A DNA stretch of 64,000 bases from Pseudophaeobacter profundi (GTDB lineage: Bacteria > Pseudomonadota > Alphaproteobacteria > Rhodobacterales > Rhodobacteraceae), in NCBI RefSeq assembly GCF_029697505.1, contig NZ_JARJEF010000010.1:1-64000 (forward strand). Direction: 5' to 3'. Shown here piece after piece: positions 1 to 8,801 of this stretch. The number at the start of each line of letters is the position of its first letter. The stretch's first letter is position 1. The position numbers and the translations under genes were made by a program. Under the pieces are notes generated by a model. That model was given only the letters and a program-made list of their open reading frames with translations. It was not told the origin of the DNA and did not search any database.

Positions 1-121
1 GGCTGCAAAGAAAACAGGAAAGGAGACCGCAACATTGACCACATCATAAACTACAGCGCATAACTGAAGGTGGGTCAAATCTCGGTGAAAATACCGGGTC
101 AGTTCTCAGTGACAATCAACA
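1..121. mobile_element. Terminal end of an IS21-type insertion sequence (partial)
   Basis: Two related 21-bp motifs lie in tandem at 72-92 and 96-116. Both follow GGGTCA-NN-TCTC-N-GTGA-N-AAT, agree at 17 of 21 positions and are offset by 24 bp. The block ends in CA at 120-121, so on the other strand the element would begin TGTTGATTGTC. Multiple terminal repeats of this kind are known for IS21-family ends, where they bind the IstA transposase. The transposase genes would lie left of the window. Bases 1-63 may hold the last codons of an element gene, but no frame can be fixed. Family assignment is from remembered pattern, not a search. Confidence 0.6.
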
Positions 122-174
122 TTGCCATATTCTGACAGTCCGCCAGCCCTCAAGACCCTGTGGAAATGGGGCGT

Positions 175-3100
175 TCAGAACGTCAGATTGAACCCGAACT
201 GCACCCCAAAGCTTTCATAAACTGCGGTGCCGATACCGTCATAGAATGCGTCCACCGTCAAAACCCCTCTATTGGGTAGTGTGTAATTCGCCCCCGCCTT
301 TAACTTGCCACGCCCCCCCTCGTACTCCGGCACAACCAGAGCCGCGTTCCCCGACCCTTTGGTAGATGAGCCGACAAAGGCGAGGCCGCCGGTCAGTTCC
401 AATGTGCCGCTGCGTCTTGGCAGGCGGACCTGGTGGCGGACATCAAGGCCAAGTTCGGCCTGGGTCAATTCAAAACCCTGCTCTGGAATGAGGTTGCCAA
501 GCCCATCGGTGTAGGCCTTCTGCGTATCGGTTGTGTAGGACAGCTGAACAGAAGGCATCCATGTTGTCCGACCCTGATCGATTTCTCCGGTCACCTTGAA
601 CTGTGCGAGCAGCCGTTGCGTCTCAAATCTGTCTGAATAGGTTCCAAACGGCGAGATATCGTTCTTCGTCTGCCCATAAAGAAGCATCCCCTCAAAGAAC
701 AACGGATGGGCCGGGCTGCGCGCCACGAAATATGGACCGATCAGCCAGCCATGGCCATCAATGCGGCTGGCGCCGTCCTCCTGGCTCAGAAAGTCGAATT
801 CAATCATGCCGCCTATCAGCAGATTGGGAGACAATTTGACGTGGCTCCCGATGACGCCGAAGGTATAGCGGGTATTCCTGGTATCCTCATGTGTCCAGGA
901 GCCGGTCAATCGTGCCCAGATGCCATTGGCTGCGTCAGGCGCGCTGGCGAAGTCAAAATCACCTCTGCCACGTGTCACGGCCAGGTTCATGGCACCGGTA
1001 TTGCTGCCAGAGAGAAACCCGGTGAGGTTCGGCTGGCTGGCGATCAGCTGCGTCGCCCGCGATTGAATGAACTGCGCGATGACCTTTTGCGTTTTCTCAA
1101 CAACGGCGTTGGAAATGGACAAGGTGTTCGACGCCGTGTTGGAATTGTCAGCCACATCTGTTGCGACGGCAGCGGGAATCGATATCTCGGTATCCCCTTT
1201 GCCAGTTGTCGTGACCGTGGCGAGATAGTCCGCACCGCTTCCTGAAAGATTCGTGACCGTGCCATTGGCAACGGAAATGTCGCTTGCGGCAAAACCGATC
1301 ACGTTTTCGGAAAAGGTGATCGCAATCTCAATTGAGGCTGCTCCGACAAAAGTTGTGCTGGATGACGAGATACTGACCGATGGCGCGGTGGCGTCATATG
1401 TCGTGGTGACCTCGTTCGATGCCGCCGCGTTCACATTTCCCGCCGCATCGCGGAAGCTGCCCGCCGCCACCGACAGCGCCACCGATCCGTCCGCCAGTGG
1501 CGTCAGCACGGCGGTGTAGCTGGTGCCCGACCCGGACAGCGTGGCACTGGCATTGGTCAGGCTAAGGTCGGCAAGGGTGAAATCGGTGCTGGCCTCCGAG
1601 AGGGTGATCTCTGCCGATTGCACCCCGTTCAGCGGGCCAGTGAAGGGGGCGATGCTGATGGTAGGGGCGGTGGCGTCATATGCTGTGGTCACCTCGTTCG
1701 ATGCCGCCGCGTTCACATTCCCCGCCGCATCGCTGAAGGTGCCCGCCGCCACCGATAGCGTCACAGACCCGTCCGCCAGTGGTGTCAGCACCGCCGTGTA
1801 GCTGGTGCCCGATCCAGACAGCGTGGCACTGGCATTGGTCAGGCTAAGGTCGGCAAGGGTGAAATCGGTGCTGGCCTCCGAAAGGGTGATCTCTGCCGAT
1901 TGCACCCCGTTCAGCGGGCCAGTGAAGGGGGCGATGCTGATGGTGGGGGCGGTGGCGTCATATGCTGTGGTCACCTCGTTCGATGCCGTCGCGTTCACAT
2001 TCCCCGCCGCATCGCTGAAGGTGCCCGCCGCCACCGATAGGGTCACTGACCCGTCCGCAACTGGTGTCAGCACCGCCGTGTAGCTGGTGCCCGATCCAGA
2101 CAGCGTGGCACTGGCATTGGTCAGGCTAAGGTCGGCAAGGGTGAAATCGGTGCTGGCCTCCGAGAGGGTGATCTCTGCCGATTGCGCCCCGTTCAGCGGG
2201 CCAGTGAAGGCGCCGATGCTGATGGTGGGGGCATCATAATCTGGAAACAAGTCAACCGTTGCAGCCGGTGACACATAGCCCAGGCTGTTTTCTACGGTGA
2301 CAGATACGGTCCCACCGGTCATGTCCGCTGCTGAGGTGACAGAAAATGTGCCGCCTGTCGCTGTGACTGTTTGCACGCTTGCGTCGGGAAATGTGATACG
2401 AACCGTCCCGTCTGCCTCAGCCGTACCACCAATTGTCATGGAGCGGTTTGTATTGATGACCGTTGTCGTCAGGACAGGGCTGTCCGGCACGGCGCCCGGC
2501 GTAATTGTGATAGTGAACTCTTCCTCGACAGCCTGATTTCCCGCCGAATCCGTCGCGTTGATCTTGATCAGGTTCGCCCCAATCGGGAAGTCATAGGGGG
2601 TGGCGATCACAACACCATTCAGCGAAAAGATGGGGGATATGCCGCTGTCAACATTGTCATCAACAATTGTGGAGAAGCCAATCCGCCGGGTTCCGGATGG
2701 ATCGGCTTCGAAAGAGATATCGCCAATGGGGCGTATTACTGGCGCGGTGCCATCGTAGGTCGTGGTGACTTCGTTTGACGCAGCGGCGTTCATGTTCCCG
2801 GCGGCATCGCTGAAGGTGCCCGCCGCCACCGACAGCGCCACCGATCCGTCCGCCAGTGGCGTCAGCACGGCGGTGTAGCTGGTGCCCGACCCGGACAGCG
2901 TGGCATTGGCATTGGTCAGGGTGAGGTCGGCAAGGGTGAAATCGGTGCTGGCCTCCGAGAGGGTGATCACCGCCGACTGCGCCCCGTTCAGCGGACCGGT
3001 GAAGGCGCCGATACTGACCGTAGGCGCGGTGATGTCAGCTGAAAATGTCACCTCATTAGAGGCGACCCAATTTGCCAGCCCTCCGCTGTCGGTAAAGCCC

Positions 3101-3864
3101 TCCTTTGGGACGGATACACTGACCTCCCCATCCATCAATGGGGTCAGAACAATTGAGAAGCTGCTGCCGCTGCCGGACACTGTCGCGGTGGCGTTTGTCA
3201 ATGTCAGGCTGCTGGATGTGAAATCAGAGCTGCTTTCAGACAATGTAGCGATCACGGTATATTTGCCGCTGCCGTCTGGACCGCTGAGGCTGCCGAGTGA
3301 CACCGTTGGTGCCGCATTGACAAGGGTCTGACCCACTGAAGCCGTGGTTCCCGTTACCCCGCTGATTTCGGCGCGGTAGGCATAGCGAGCACCGTCGCTG
3401 GTCCGTGTTGCTTCAAAGGAAACCCCCATATAGCCATGGGCGGCATAGGTTCCTGCGGCGCCTTGCTGAACAAGGCCAGCGACATCCTTAAGACTGCAGT
3501 GTGCTTCCAGATTCGCAGACGTTATCGCCGAAAAAGTGGTGCTTACACCTCCGTTGAAATAAGATGCCCCACCTGCCGCTTGGGTTTGTACAGTACCACC
3601 GCCAAGCGGTCTAACGCGTACAGAGGCCAACCCCCCATTCACATCGTGGACGAAGGCGACCAGCCCGCATTGGGAATTCAGGTTCAAACTCCGGTCGATA
3701 CGCGATGGCGCATCAAAGGCCGCTGCGGGCGGTGTAAGGGCAAGCAGGGTCGCGCAGATGACGGCAATGTATCCAAGACAGAGATTGCGTTTACCGGCAC
3801 TCATGTTGGCTTTGTCGCTGCCAGCGCCGCCCGCCAAAAGTGTCCGCATCAAAAGTCCAGCCAT
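175..3864 (-). CDS. Ig-like repeat surface protein with C-terminal autotransporter-type beta-barrel
   Basis: This is a 1229-aa probable outer-membrane adhesin. A signal peptide ends near residue 49 (...TPPAAA). The upstream ATG (3864) has an AGGAT about 11 bp before it; the internal Met21 (3804) would give a more usual signal length. The passenger holds four near-identical 94-residue Ig-like units (about 281-374, 546-639, 640-733 and 734-827) and two diverged ones (about 187-280 and 828-920). Between them are a HYR-like stretch (about 375-457) and another Ig-like stretch (about 458-543). Units share PTISI, ITLSEASTDFTLADL, LSGSGTSYTAVLTP and SDAAGN. Residues about 950-1229 alternate hydrophobic and polar residues as in an autotransporter barrel and end in Phe (FNLTF), the usual Bam-recognised terminus. 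Inferred role: adhesion or biofilm. It lies downstream of an AraC-type regulator gene on the same strand. Confidence 0.82.
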   Translation of the reverse strand: MAGLLMRTLLAGGAGSDKANMSAGKRNLCLGYIAVICATLLALTPPAAAFDAPSRIDRSLNLNSQCGLVAFVHDVNGGLASVRVRPLGGGTVQTQAAGGASYFNGGVSTTFSAITSANLEAHCSLKDVAGLVQQGAAGTYAAHGYMGVSFEATRTSDGARYAYRAEISGVTGTTASVGQTLVNAAPTVSLGSLSGPDGSGKYTVIATLSESSSDFTSSSLTLTNATATVSGSGSSFSIVLTPLMDGEVSVSVPKEGFTDSGGLANWVASNEVTFSADITAPTVSIGAFTGPLNGAQSAVITLSEASTDFTLADLTLTNANATLSGSGTSYTAVLTPLADGSVALSVAAGTFSDAAGNMNAAASNEVTTTYDGTAPVIRPIGDISFEADPSGTRRIGFSTIVDDNVDSGISPIFSLNGVVIATPYDFPIGANLIKINATDSAGNQAVEEEFTITITPGAVPDSPVLTTTVINTNRSMTIGGTAEADGTVRITFPDASVQTVTATGGTFSVTSAADMTGGTVSVTVENSLGYVSPAATVDLFPDYDAPTISIGAFTGPLNGAQSAEITLSEASTDFTLADLSLTNASATLSGSGTSYTAVLTPVADGSVTLSVAAGTFSDAAGNVNATASNEVTTAYDATAPTISIAPFTGPLNGVQSAEITLSEASTDFTLADLSLTNASATLSGSGTSYTAVLTPLADGSVTLSVAAGTFSDAAGNVNAAASNEVTTAYDATAPTISIAPFTGPLNGVQSAEITLSEASTDFTLADLSLTNASATLSGSGTSYTAVLTPLADGSVALSVAAGSFRDAAGNVNAAASNEVTTTYDATAPSVSISSSSTTFVGAASIEIAITFSENVIGFAASDISVANGTVTNLSGSGADYLATVTTTGKGDTEISIPAAVATDVADNSNTASNTLSISNAVVEKTQKVIAQFIQSRATQLIASQPNLTGFLSGSNTGAMNLAVTRGRGDFDFASAPDAANGIWARLTGSWTHEDTRNTRYTFGVIGSHVKLSPNLLIGGMIEFDFLSQEDGASRIDGHGWLIGPYFVARSPAHPLFFEGMLLYGQTKNDISPFGTYSDRFETQRLLAQFKVTGEIDQGRTTWMPSVQLSYTTDTQKAYTDGLGNLIPEQGFELTQAELGLDVRHQVRLPRRSGTLELTGGLAFVGSSTKGSGNAALVVPEYEGGRGKLKAGANYTLPNRGVLTVDAFYDGIGTAVYESFGVQFGFNLTF
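1387..2235 (-). repeat. Three tandem 282-bp coding repeats in the surface-protein gene
   Basis: Each unit encodes one 94-residue Ig-like domain. The units are nearly identical in DNA as well as protein; the copies around 1523-1801 and 1805-2083 differ at only a few bases. A fourth close copy lies apart at about 2742-3024. Such identity in DNA implies recent duplication or gene conversion, and units could be gained or lost by homologous recombination. Assembly collapse is also possible here. Confidence 0.9.
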
Positions 3865-4110
3865 CGCAAATTCATCCTAAATTATCGGATATCTGCCATG
3901 GTCACATTGATGTCAGTCCGGCGACCCCACACCAATCCAACCACGATCCATCCGGTGTCGCGTCAAATCGGCCTGCTGTCTGCGCTGAAGGGGGCGGCCC
4001 CCCGGATTATCCTGCCATCAGCATCTTGGGGGCACGGCCCGCACCCCGGGTTCTCAGACGCCAAATTTCTGCAAAGAGATCAAGGCCCTGGCAAGAGGCT
4101 GGGCCTCTTA

Positions 4111-4142
4111 TGATAATTCTTTTTCAAAAATGATAATTCTTT
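4111..4142. promoter_or_regulatory. Pair of 12-bp direct repeats, 20-bp period, upstream of the surface-protein gene
   Basis: TGATAATTCTTT occurs at 4111-4122 and again at 4131-4142, in an AT-rich stretch within a GC-rich window. Two copies on one DNA face about two helical turns apart suit an AraC-family regulator, whose subunits bind direct repeats about 21 bp apart. The site sits between the araC-type gene and the surface-protein gene, about 250 bp upstream of the latter's start. Regulation is inferred from position. The rest of 3865-4157 shows no gene. Confidence 0.45.
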
Positions 4143-4157
4143 GTGTCGCGAGGGGAG

Positions 4158-5114
4158 CTAGGGCGTCCGCGTGGCGCCTGCGCGCGTGTCCGAAGGGGTT
4201 TCCCCAAAGTGCTGCTTATAGGCGCGGGTGAAATTGCCAATATGAGCATAGCCACAGGCAAAGCCGATTTGTTTGACCGAAGTGGTGCCGTCGCGCAGTG
4301 CTGCCTGTGCTTTGGTCAGGCGCGCGGTGCGTGTGTATGCTGAAAGTGTGGTTCCAAACTCCATCTGAAACACCCGCCGCGCCATCTGATCGCCCATTGC
4401 GAACCGCTCCAGCATTTCACCTTCGGCAAAGCATTGGCCGGGATCGGCATCGATGGCAGCCTTGAGCTGCCGTACCCTGTGGGCCTGCCATGGCAAAACG
4501 CTGCGAGTATCGGCGTCGTCCAGAGCCAAGTGTGCATAGCCGGACAACACCTCGGACAGAAAGCTGATGGCCAGACCTTCTGCCCTGACGCTGCCCAGCC
4601 CTGTCGCCGCACGCAGCTGATACAGCCGCTGCGCGGTGCTGCGCGCCAGCATATCCGTAGGAACCGGCACAGCAAGGTCAACCGTCGCATCAGAAGCCAT
4701 CAATCGCGCAAGCTGCGGACTAGATGTTTCATCCAGGCGGCAATTCAGGTCATGACGATACATTGCCACACAAACATGACGCAGGACCTGTCCTGGCTCC
4801 ACGATCAGCCGAAAACCGGGCGTGTCACTGCGGATCACGGATGTTCCGTCTTGCGTCCAATGCTGCCGCTGCCCGTTTCCCATGACGATGCTGGCCTCGC
4901 CCGACAAAAAATACTGGGCAGAGACATGCTGGCCACTTTCATCGTGGGGAAAGCAAATCTCGGTCGGTTCATTGACCTCAATAGACGAGGTCACGAGCAT
5001 TGCCCCGCCTGGGAAGGCGTTGAAGCTGAGGTATTGAGAGCCCTGCGCAGAAATAACACGCCCGCTTGCGGCTTGCCTTTGCAAATTACCGCCTTGTACC
5101 ACCAATTCATTCAC
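4158..5114 (-). CDS. AraC-family transcriptional regulator
   Basis: A 318-aa regulator. The C-terminal ~100 residues form the two-helix-turn-helix AraC DNA-binding domain, including KQIGFACGYAHIGNFTRAY and ending HFGETPSDTRAG. The N-terminal ~200 residues resemble the sensor half of PchR-like siderophore regulators (for example FLSGEASIVMGNG), a loose likeness only. The start is GTG at 5114, preceded by GGAGG about 10 bp upstream. It is transcribed toward the Ig-repeat surface-protein gene, and a 20-bp-period direct repeat just beyond its 3' end is a natural candidate target. PchR-type regulators usually sit beside TonB receptor genes, and none is present here. The ligand is unknown. Confidence 0.85.
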   Translation of the reverse strand: MNELVVQGGNLQRQAASGRVISAQGSQYLSFNAFPGGAMLVTSSIEVNEPTEICFPHDESGQHVSAQYFLSGEASIVMGNGQRQHWTQDGTSVIRSDTPGFRLIVEPGQVLRHVCVAMYRHDLNCRLDETSSPQLARLMASDATVDLAVPVPTDMLARSTAQRLYQLRAATGLGSVRAEGLAISFLSEVLSGYAHLALDDADTRSVLPWQAHRVRQLKAAIDADPGQCFAEGEMLERFAMGDQMARRVFQMEFGTTLSAYTRTARLTKAQAALRDGTTSVKQIGFACGYAHIGNFTRAYKQHFGETPSDTRAGATRTP

Positions 5115-5282
5115 GCTTCACCGCCTCCAACAAGTCGCCGCGATGATTGACTTTGCTTCATATGGGGTCAAGACGTGTCTGGCCCAAGTCGCCGCACAGG
5201 TCTCAACCACGGCTGCGCGATGCCGCATCAGGTTGCTTCGCTTTTGGCGCAGAAGGTACGCATGCGGCAGGACACAAGGCGT

Positions 5283-5621
5283 TCACCTTTCGTTATTCAG
5301 GCGATGCAGTTCTGACCGGGCTTCATGCAGCGTTGAAAAGGCATTGCCGACACCTTGCCTGATATCACCGGCTTCGGCCGCATTCCGCAGGAGGGTGATC
5401 ACTTGCTTCGTAATTTCGGACACATACTCGGTTGCCGTGCATTGGAGGGCGGCTTCGATCTCATCGAGATATAGCGGAATGTTGTCTTGAATATCGCTTT
5501 CAGACAGGCGTGCAATGACGGACTGCGAGGGCAATTGTTCCGCCAGGCGGGCGAGCAACCGGATGTCACTTTCCAATTCCTGTTTTGTCGCTGAATCTGC
5601 GTTCTGGTTTCTACAAGCCAC
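5283..5621 (-). CDS. Small hypothetical protein
   Basis: A 112-aa mostly helical, acidic and soluble protein that I do not recognise. It has no signal peptide or membrane segment. It is accepted as real because a GTG start at 5621 has a good ribosome site (AGGAAGG, six bases upstream) and the composition is protein-like (heptad-like Leu/Ile spacing in residues 15-60). It is transcribed away from the secreted mini-cluster that begins at 5836 and shares the 5622-5826 intergenic region with it. No function is proposed. Confidence 0.55.
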   Translation of the reverse strand: MACRNQNADSATKQELESDIRLLARLAEQLPSQSVIARLSESDIQDNIPLYLDEIEAALQCTATEYVSEITKQVITLLRNAAEAGDIRQGVGNAFSTLHEARSELHRLNNER

Positions 5622-5835
5622 GGAAACCTTCCTGTTTTAAGGACAGTAAACTCTTTGCATCCTGCTACCCAGACAGTTCAAGACCGGATAATATTGCCAA
5701 AACGTGCCACCATTTCGCCATGTGGTGAGGAATTGCGGGACGCAACTATGCAAGGTTAGTATCTCAAAGTACATATTAATGGGGCACAGGCCCAGGCGTT
5801 TACCCCAATAGTCACGTTTCCAGAGGATGCTAAAA

Positions 5836-6306
5836 TTGAAGACCGCCCTACTAACCTGTCTTGCTATTCTTGGCTTTTTGCAAACCGCCTACGCGGAGGA
5901 AGAGAACCGTTGCGGATTCCCGTCATCGCAAGACGCTGATGAGCTTTGCGAGGGGATGACACATTTGCTCCCGCATTTCGCCGATGACTTCGATCTATCC
6001 CGGCTTGATGGCCGGTATGCATTGGCCTGCGGGATGATGGAAGGTATTGAGCTCTTCGGCGCGTCCGCCAAGAATGAAACACGGGTGCATGTGGATCGGC
6101 ATGAGGCAACTGGCGTCTTCCACCCCAAAGCCTTTTTTGGCCCGTTGAGCGGCCCTTTGAGCTTCATCTTGGCGATTTCCTACACGGATCCCCAAACGAG
6201 CGAGGAGAGAACCTTTTCGGTGAATGGAGATCATCAAGGGTTTTACATACTGGCGGACCGGGACGGAATTCAAAGGCTGTCACAATGCGCTGAGGCCGCA
6301 GAATAG
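5836..6306 (+). CDS. Secreted hypothetical protein with four cysteines
   Basis: About 156 aa. The longest frame opens with ATG at 5827, but AGAGG at 5822-5826 abuts that codon. The in-frame TTG at 5836 lies nine bases after AGAGG and gives a clean signal peptide (MKTALLTCLAILGFLQTAYA, cleaved before EEEN), so TTG is preferred. The mature part has four cysteines (in NRCGF, ELCEG, LACGM and SQCAE), which could form two periplasmic disulfides. No known family is recognised. It is the first of three same-strand genes (5836-7479) that look lower in GC than the flanking operons. Confidence 0.6.
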   Translation: MKTALLTCLAILGFLQTAYAEEENRCGFPSSQDADELCEGMTHLLPHFADDFDLSRLDGRYALACGMMEGIELFGASAKNETRVHVDRHEATGVFHPKAFFGPLSGPLSFILAISYTDPQTSEERTFSVNGDHQGFYILADRDGIQRLSQCAEAAE

Positions 6307-6452
6307 GCCGGGGCATTCTGGAAGGCGCCACAACAATGTATTTCCAAGTTCACAAGTGAACCACTAATTATATAGCATGCTCTGCTAGCACCCTATCAGC
6401 GGGTACAGCTTGAACGGCGCAGACCATGTATACATCAAATAGGAATTCAAAG

Positions 6453-7076
6453 ATGTTCAGGAATTTGATTTTGCTTCTTACTTTTCTCAACGCGCCTTTC
6501 GCCGCCTGGGCTGGTACGAGCAAGAGCGATATCTATTGGGCCGTCGTCAGATCTGACAGTGCCAACCTGGTACATCCAGGGATTGAAATCTTTGAATTCC
6601 AAGAACAGCGACAGTTTTCCAATGGACTCTCAGAGAGTGCTTGCGAAGGCAATGACGTTGCACATGGCAAACTGGAAGCAGCTGCCTCTTTGGGAAATGC
6701 AACTGCGAATACCTCTCTTGCGTGGCTTTACGGGAAACAGCACTGCCACTACTTTCAGAATAACCCTGAACTGGTCACAAGCCTGTACAAGCGCGCTGCA
6801 GAGCAGGGCTACCCCATCGCGATGACAAATTATGGGATCAAGTTGCTTCGAGGTGAAGGAACCGCAAAAAACCCCTATGTTGGCACCGTCTACCTGTTAA
6901 ATGCTGCCATATCCGGTTGGGGTAATGCGGGCCTGTTCTTGGCCGAGCATATTCTTCTAGGTCTGAATGCGGAACATGATCGGGACGTGGCACAGGCTCT
7001 CTATGATCAATTCCGCACTAGCGCGGATAGCGATGAACTGATCAGAAGCGTTGAAAACCTATTGGCGCAACATTGA
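6453..7076 (+). CDS. Secreted Sel1-repeat protein
   Basis: About 207 aa from ATG 6453, preferred over ATG 6426 because AGGAA (6441-6445) precedes it by seven bases and the frame then starts with a signal peptide (MFRNLILLLTFLNAPFAAWA). The mature protein has two to three Sel1-like alpha-alpha repeats. Visible cores are GKLEAAASLGNATANTSLAW, YKRAAEQGYPIAMTNYG and LLNAAISGWGNAGLFLAEHI. Sel1 repeats mediate protein-protein contacts, and in bacteria often belong to periplasmic adaptors or effector/immunity pairs. Its 3' end overlaps the possible start region of the next gene. Function is unknown; a partner role for the neighbouring secreted protein is speculation. Confidence 0.7.
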   Translation: MFRNLILLLTFLNAPFAAWAGTSKSDIYWAVVRSDSANLVHPGIEIFEFQEQRQFSNGLSESACEGNDVAHGKLEAAASLGNATANTSLAWLYGKQHCHYFQNNPELVTSLYKRAAEQGYPIAMTNYGIKLLRGEGTAKNPYVGTVYLLNAAISGWGNAGLFLAEHILLGLNAEHDRDVAQALYDQFRTSADSDELIRSVENLLAQH

Positions 7077-7479
7077 GCAGGCGGCGTCAGCAGAGGTGAA
7101 ATCTGCGGAAAAAATGATGTCCGATTCACAAGCATTCATTGCCGAAGGGCTCGTGCCTATCGGCCGGTACAGGCAAGCGCTGGAAGATCTCGCCCGCCGT
7201 GCGGATGCCTGCGGCATATCAGGCCATGAAGAGGAGGGCGATATCGTGCTTCCTCCGCTCTATGACAGCGAAGCGCATGTTGAATTTCTTGACAGTATTG
7301 CCCGGCAACCGGAGCAGTATCATGCGTTCCTGTTGCTGCAAAAGGTGTGCCTGCTGGAGGACACCCTAGCCTATCTGCAGCGGTTTGGTGATCTAAATGC
7401 CGATACGACCATTCAGGGGTTGATCCGCATTTTGCGAGGTCCGGCGGTGGATATTGCCCCCATAAAGCCTGAAGCCTAA
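7051..7479 (+). CDS. Hypothetical protein overlapping the Sel1 gene
   Basis: Up to 142 aa. The frame opens with TTG at 7051 inside the Sel1 gene. GTG at 7096 and ATG at 7114 or 7117 (giving MMSDSQAF...) are alternative starts. None has a convincing ribosome site, so translation may be coupled to the Sel1 gene. The product is acidic, helical and soluble, with no signal peptide in any version. Protein-like blocks include RYRQALEDLARRADACG and YHAFLLLQKVCLLEDTLAYL. No family is recognised. It probably belongs to the same transcript as the two secreted proteins before it. Confidence 0.5.
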   Translation: MKTYWRNIEQAASAEVKSAEKMMSDSQAFIAEGLVPIGRYRQALEDLARRADACGISGHEEEGDIVLPPLYDSEAHVEFLDSIARQPEQYHAFLLLQKVCLLEDTLAYLQRFGDLNADTTIQGLIRILRGPAVDIAPIKPEA

Positions 7480-7655
7480 GGTTCAGGTCCCGTCAAGCTA
7501 CCCGAGGCGAGCAACCAATCCGTTGTAGTTTCTGTCATTTGCAGTTGCTCAGTCTTCTGGCAAAAGTGACGGCATTGTCCGGCAATGCAGGTCTCCGGCC
7601 TTCAGAAAGCTGCGCTGCGGCGTTCAACTGCTTGATGCTGCACTGTGAAATGGCC

Positions 7656-8801
7656 CTATCCCGACTGGCGAAAACGTTCGGGTGAGACCTGTTCCGAATT
7701 GAAAGCACTTCCACGCATGGGGTGGGGCAGCGGTGTTTGGGTGAGGAGGGCTGCAGCCAGTTGGCCCACCGCAGGAGAGGTCTGTATGCCAAAGCCCCCA
7801 AGACCGGCGAGCCAGAACACACCTTCTGCGGTGTTGTCATATCCGATCAGGGGAACCCGGTCCGGTGCGAAGGTGCGCAACCCGGCCCAGCTGTGCGCCA
7901 CATGCGAGATATCAAGCGTGGTGCATTCAGAGAGGTAGTGCGCAGCAAAGGCGATGTCCAACTCTTCCGGCCAGGCGTCATGTGCTGCGACGGGTGTCTC
8001 ATCCGCGGGACTGACCATGAGCTGCCCGGCATCAGGTTTGAAATAGAAACTATCCTCCAGCTCAGTGACTTCGGGCAGGTGGGTCAAATCGTGGCCGGGT
8101 GTTTTCACGCTGATGGCGGTGCGGCGCAGGGGTTGCAATCCATAGTCCGGCAGCCCGAACAGAGCTGCGATTTCAGCGGCCCAGCCACCGGCCGCATTGA
8201 CGACGGTCCGTGCCCGGATGTCGCCTGCGGTGGTGTCGAGAACCCAGTGGTCACCGTCTCGTCGGGCTGCAGTGACACGGGCCTCACGCAGGGTCTGCCC
8301 GCCCTGTTTGCGGGCCCCCTTCATGAACCCCTGCAACAGGGTCTCGACCTCCACATCCCAGCAATCAGGATCGTAGAAGGCGGCGCCCAACCAGTCCGGA
8401 TCAAGAAAGGGGACCTTTTCCAGGGCTTGCTCTGTTGTGAGCGCCTGAATCGGGCTGGCGCCCTCAGGTGCTGTGGCGAGCTCTGCAGCGCAGATACTGC
8501 GCAGCTGTGCGGCCTTGTCGTGATCGGCAATCACCAGGTTGCCGCGCAGACGCAGCAGAGCGGTCTCGGCAAAGCCATCAGGCGGGGACATCATGAAGCC
8601 TGTGCTGGCGGTGGTCAGCTGTCCTGCAATCTTGGAGTGAAACCGTCGCGTGAATTCCGCAGCTGAACGCCCGGTGGAATGATAGCCAAAGGCCTGCTCC
8701 TGTTCCAGCAGGATAACGGAACGCCGACCCTCCAGAAAATAGACGAGAGAAGCTCCGGCGATACCGCCGCCAATGATTGCGATGTCATGAATTTCAGGCA
8801 T
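7656..8801 (-). CDS. FAD-dependent oxidoreductase (DAO / glycine-D-amino-acid oxidase family)
   Basis: A 381-aa flavoprotein. The start MPEIHDIAIIGGGIAG at 8801 is chosen over the longer frame because GGAGA precedes it, and it overlaps the end of the upstream peptidase gene by 8 bp. The FAD-binding GGGIAG is at residues 11-16 (full GxGxxG fold), and the ADP-ribose-binding acidic end (LLEQE) follows near residue 33. The DAO C-terminal motif region WAGLRTFAPDRVPLIG and GLGGFGIQTSPAVGQ is present. The family oxidises secondary or D-amines to imines with H2O2. It is the last gene of an operon with a peptidase and a polar amino-acid ABC importer, so the substrate is probably an amino acid derivative. 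Confidence 0.85.
   Translation of the reverse strand: MPEIHDIAIIGGGIAGASLVYFLEGRRSVILLEQEQAFGYHSTGRSAAEFTRRFHSKIAGQLTTASTGFMMSPPDGFAETALLRLRGNLVIADHDKAAQLRSICAAELATAPEGASPIQALTTEQALEKVPFLDPDWLGAAFYDPDCWDVEVETLLQGFMKGARKQGGQTLREARVTAARRDGDHWVLDTTAGDIRARTVVNAAGGWAAEIAALFGLPDYGLQPLRRTAISVKTPGHDLTHLPEVTELEDSFYFKPDAGQLMVSPADETPVAAHDAWPEELDIAFAAHYLSECTTLDISHVAHSWAGLRTFAPDRVPLIGYDNTAEGVFWLAGLGGFGIQTSPAVGQLAAALLTQTPLPHPMRGSAFNSEQVSPERFRQSG

Noticed and set aside
1387-2235. Regular 282-bp repeats resembling a satellite or CRISPR-like array
   Set aside because: The repeats are in frame, encode Ig-like domains and have no unique short spacers.
3436-4113. 225-codon + strand frame crossing the surface-protein start
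   Set aside because: Antisense to the signal peptide and first domains of the surface protein; no ribosome site and no domain.
7535-7840. 101-codon - strand frame beyond the DAO gene, considered as a frameshifted C-terminus
   Set aside because: The DAO protein already ends at its normal family length, and the other frame shows no DAO motif.
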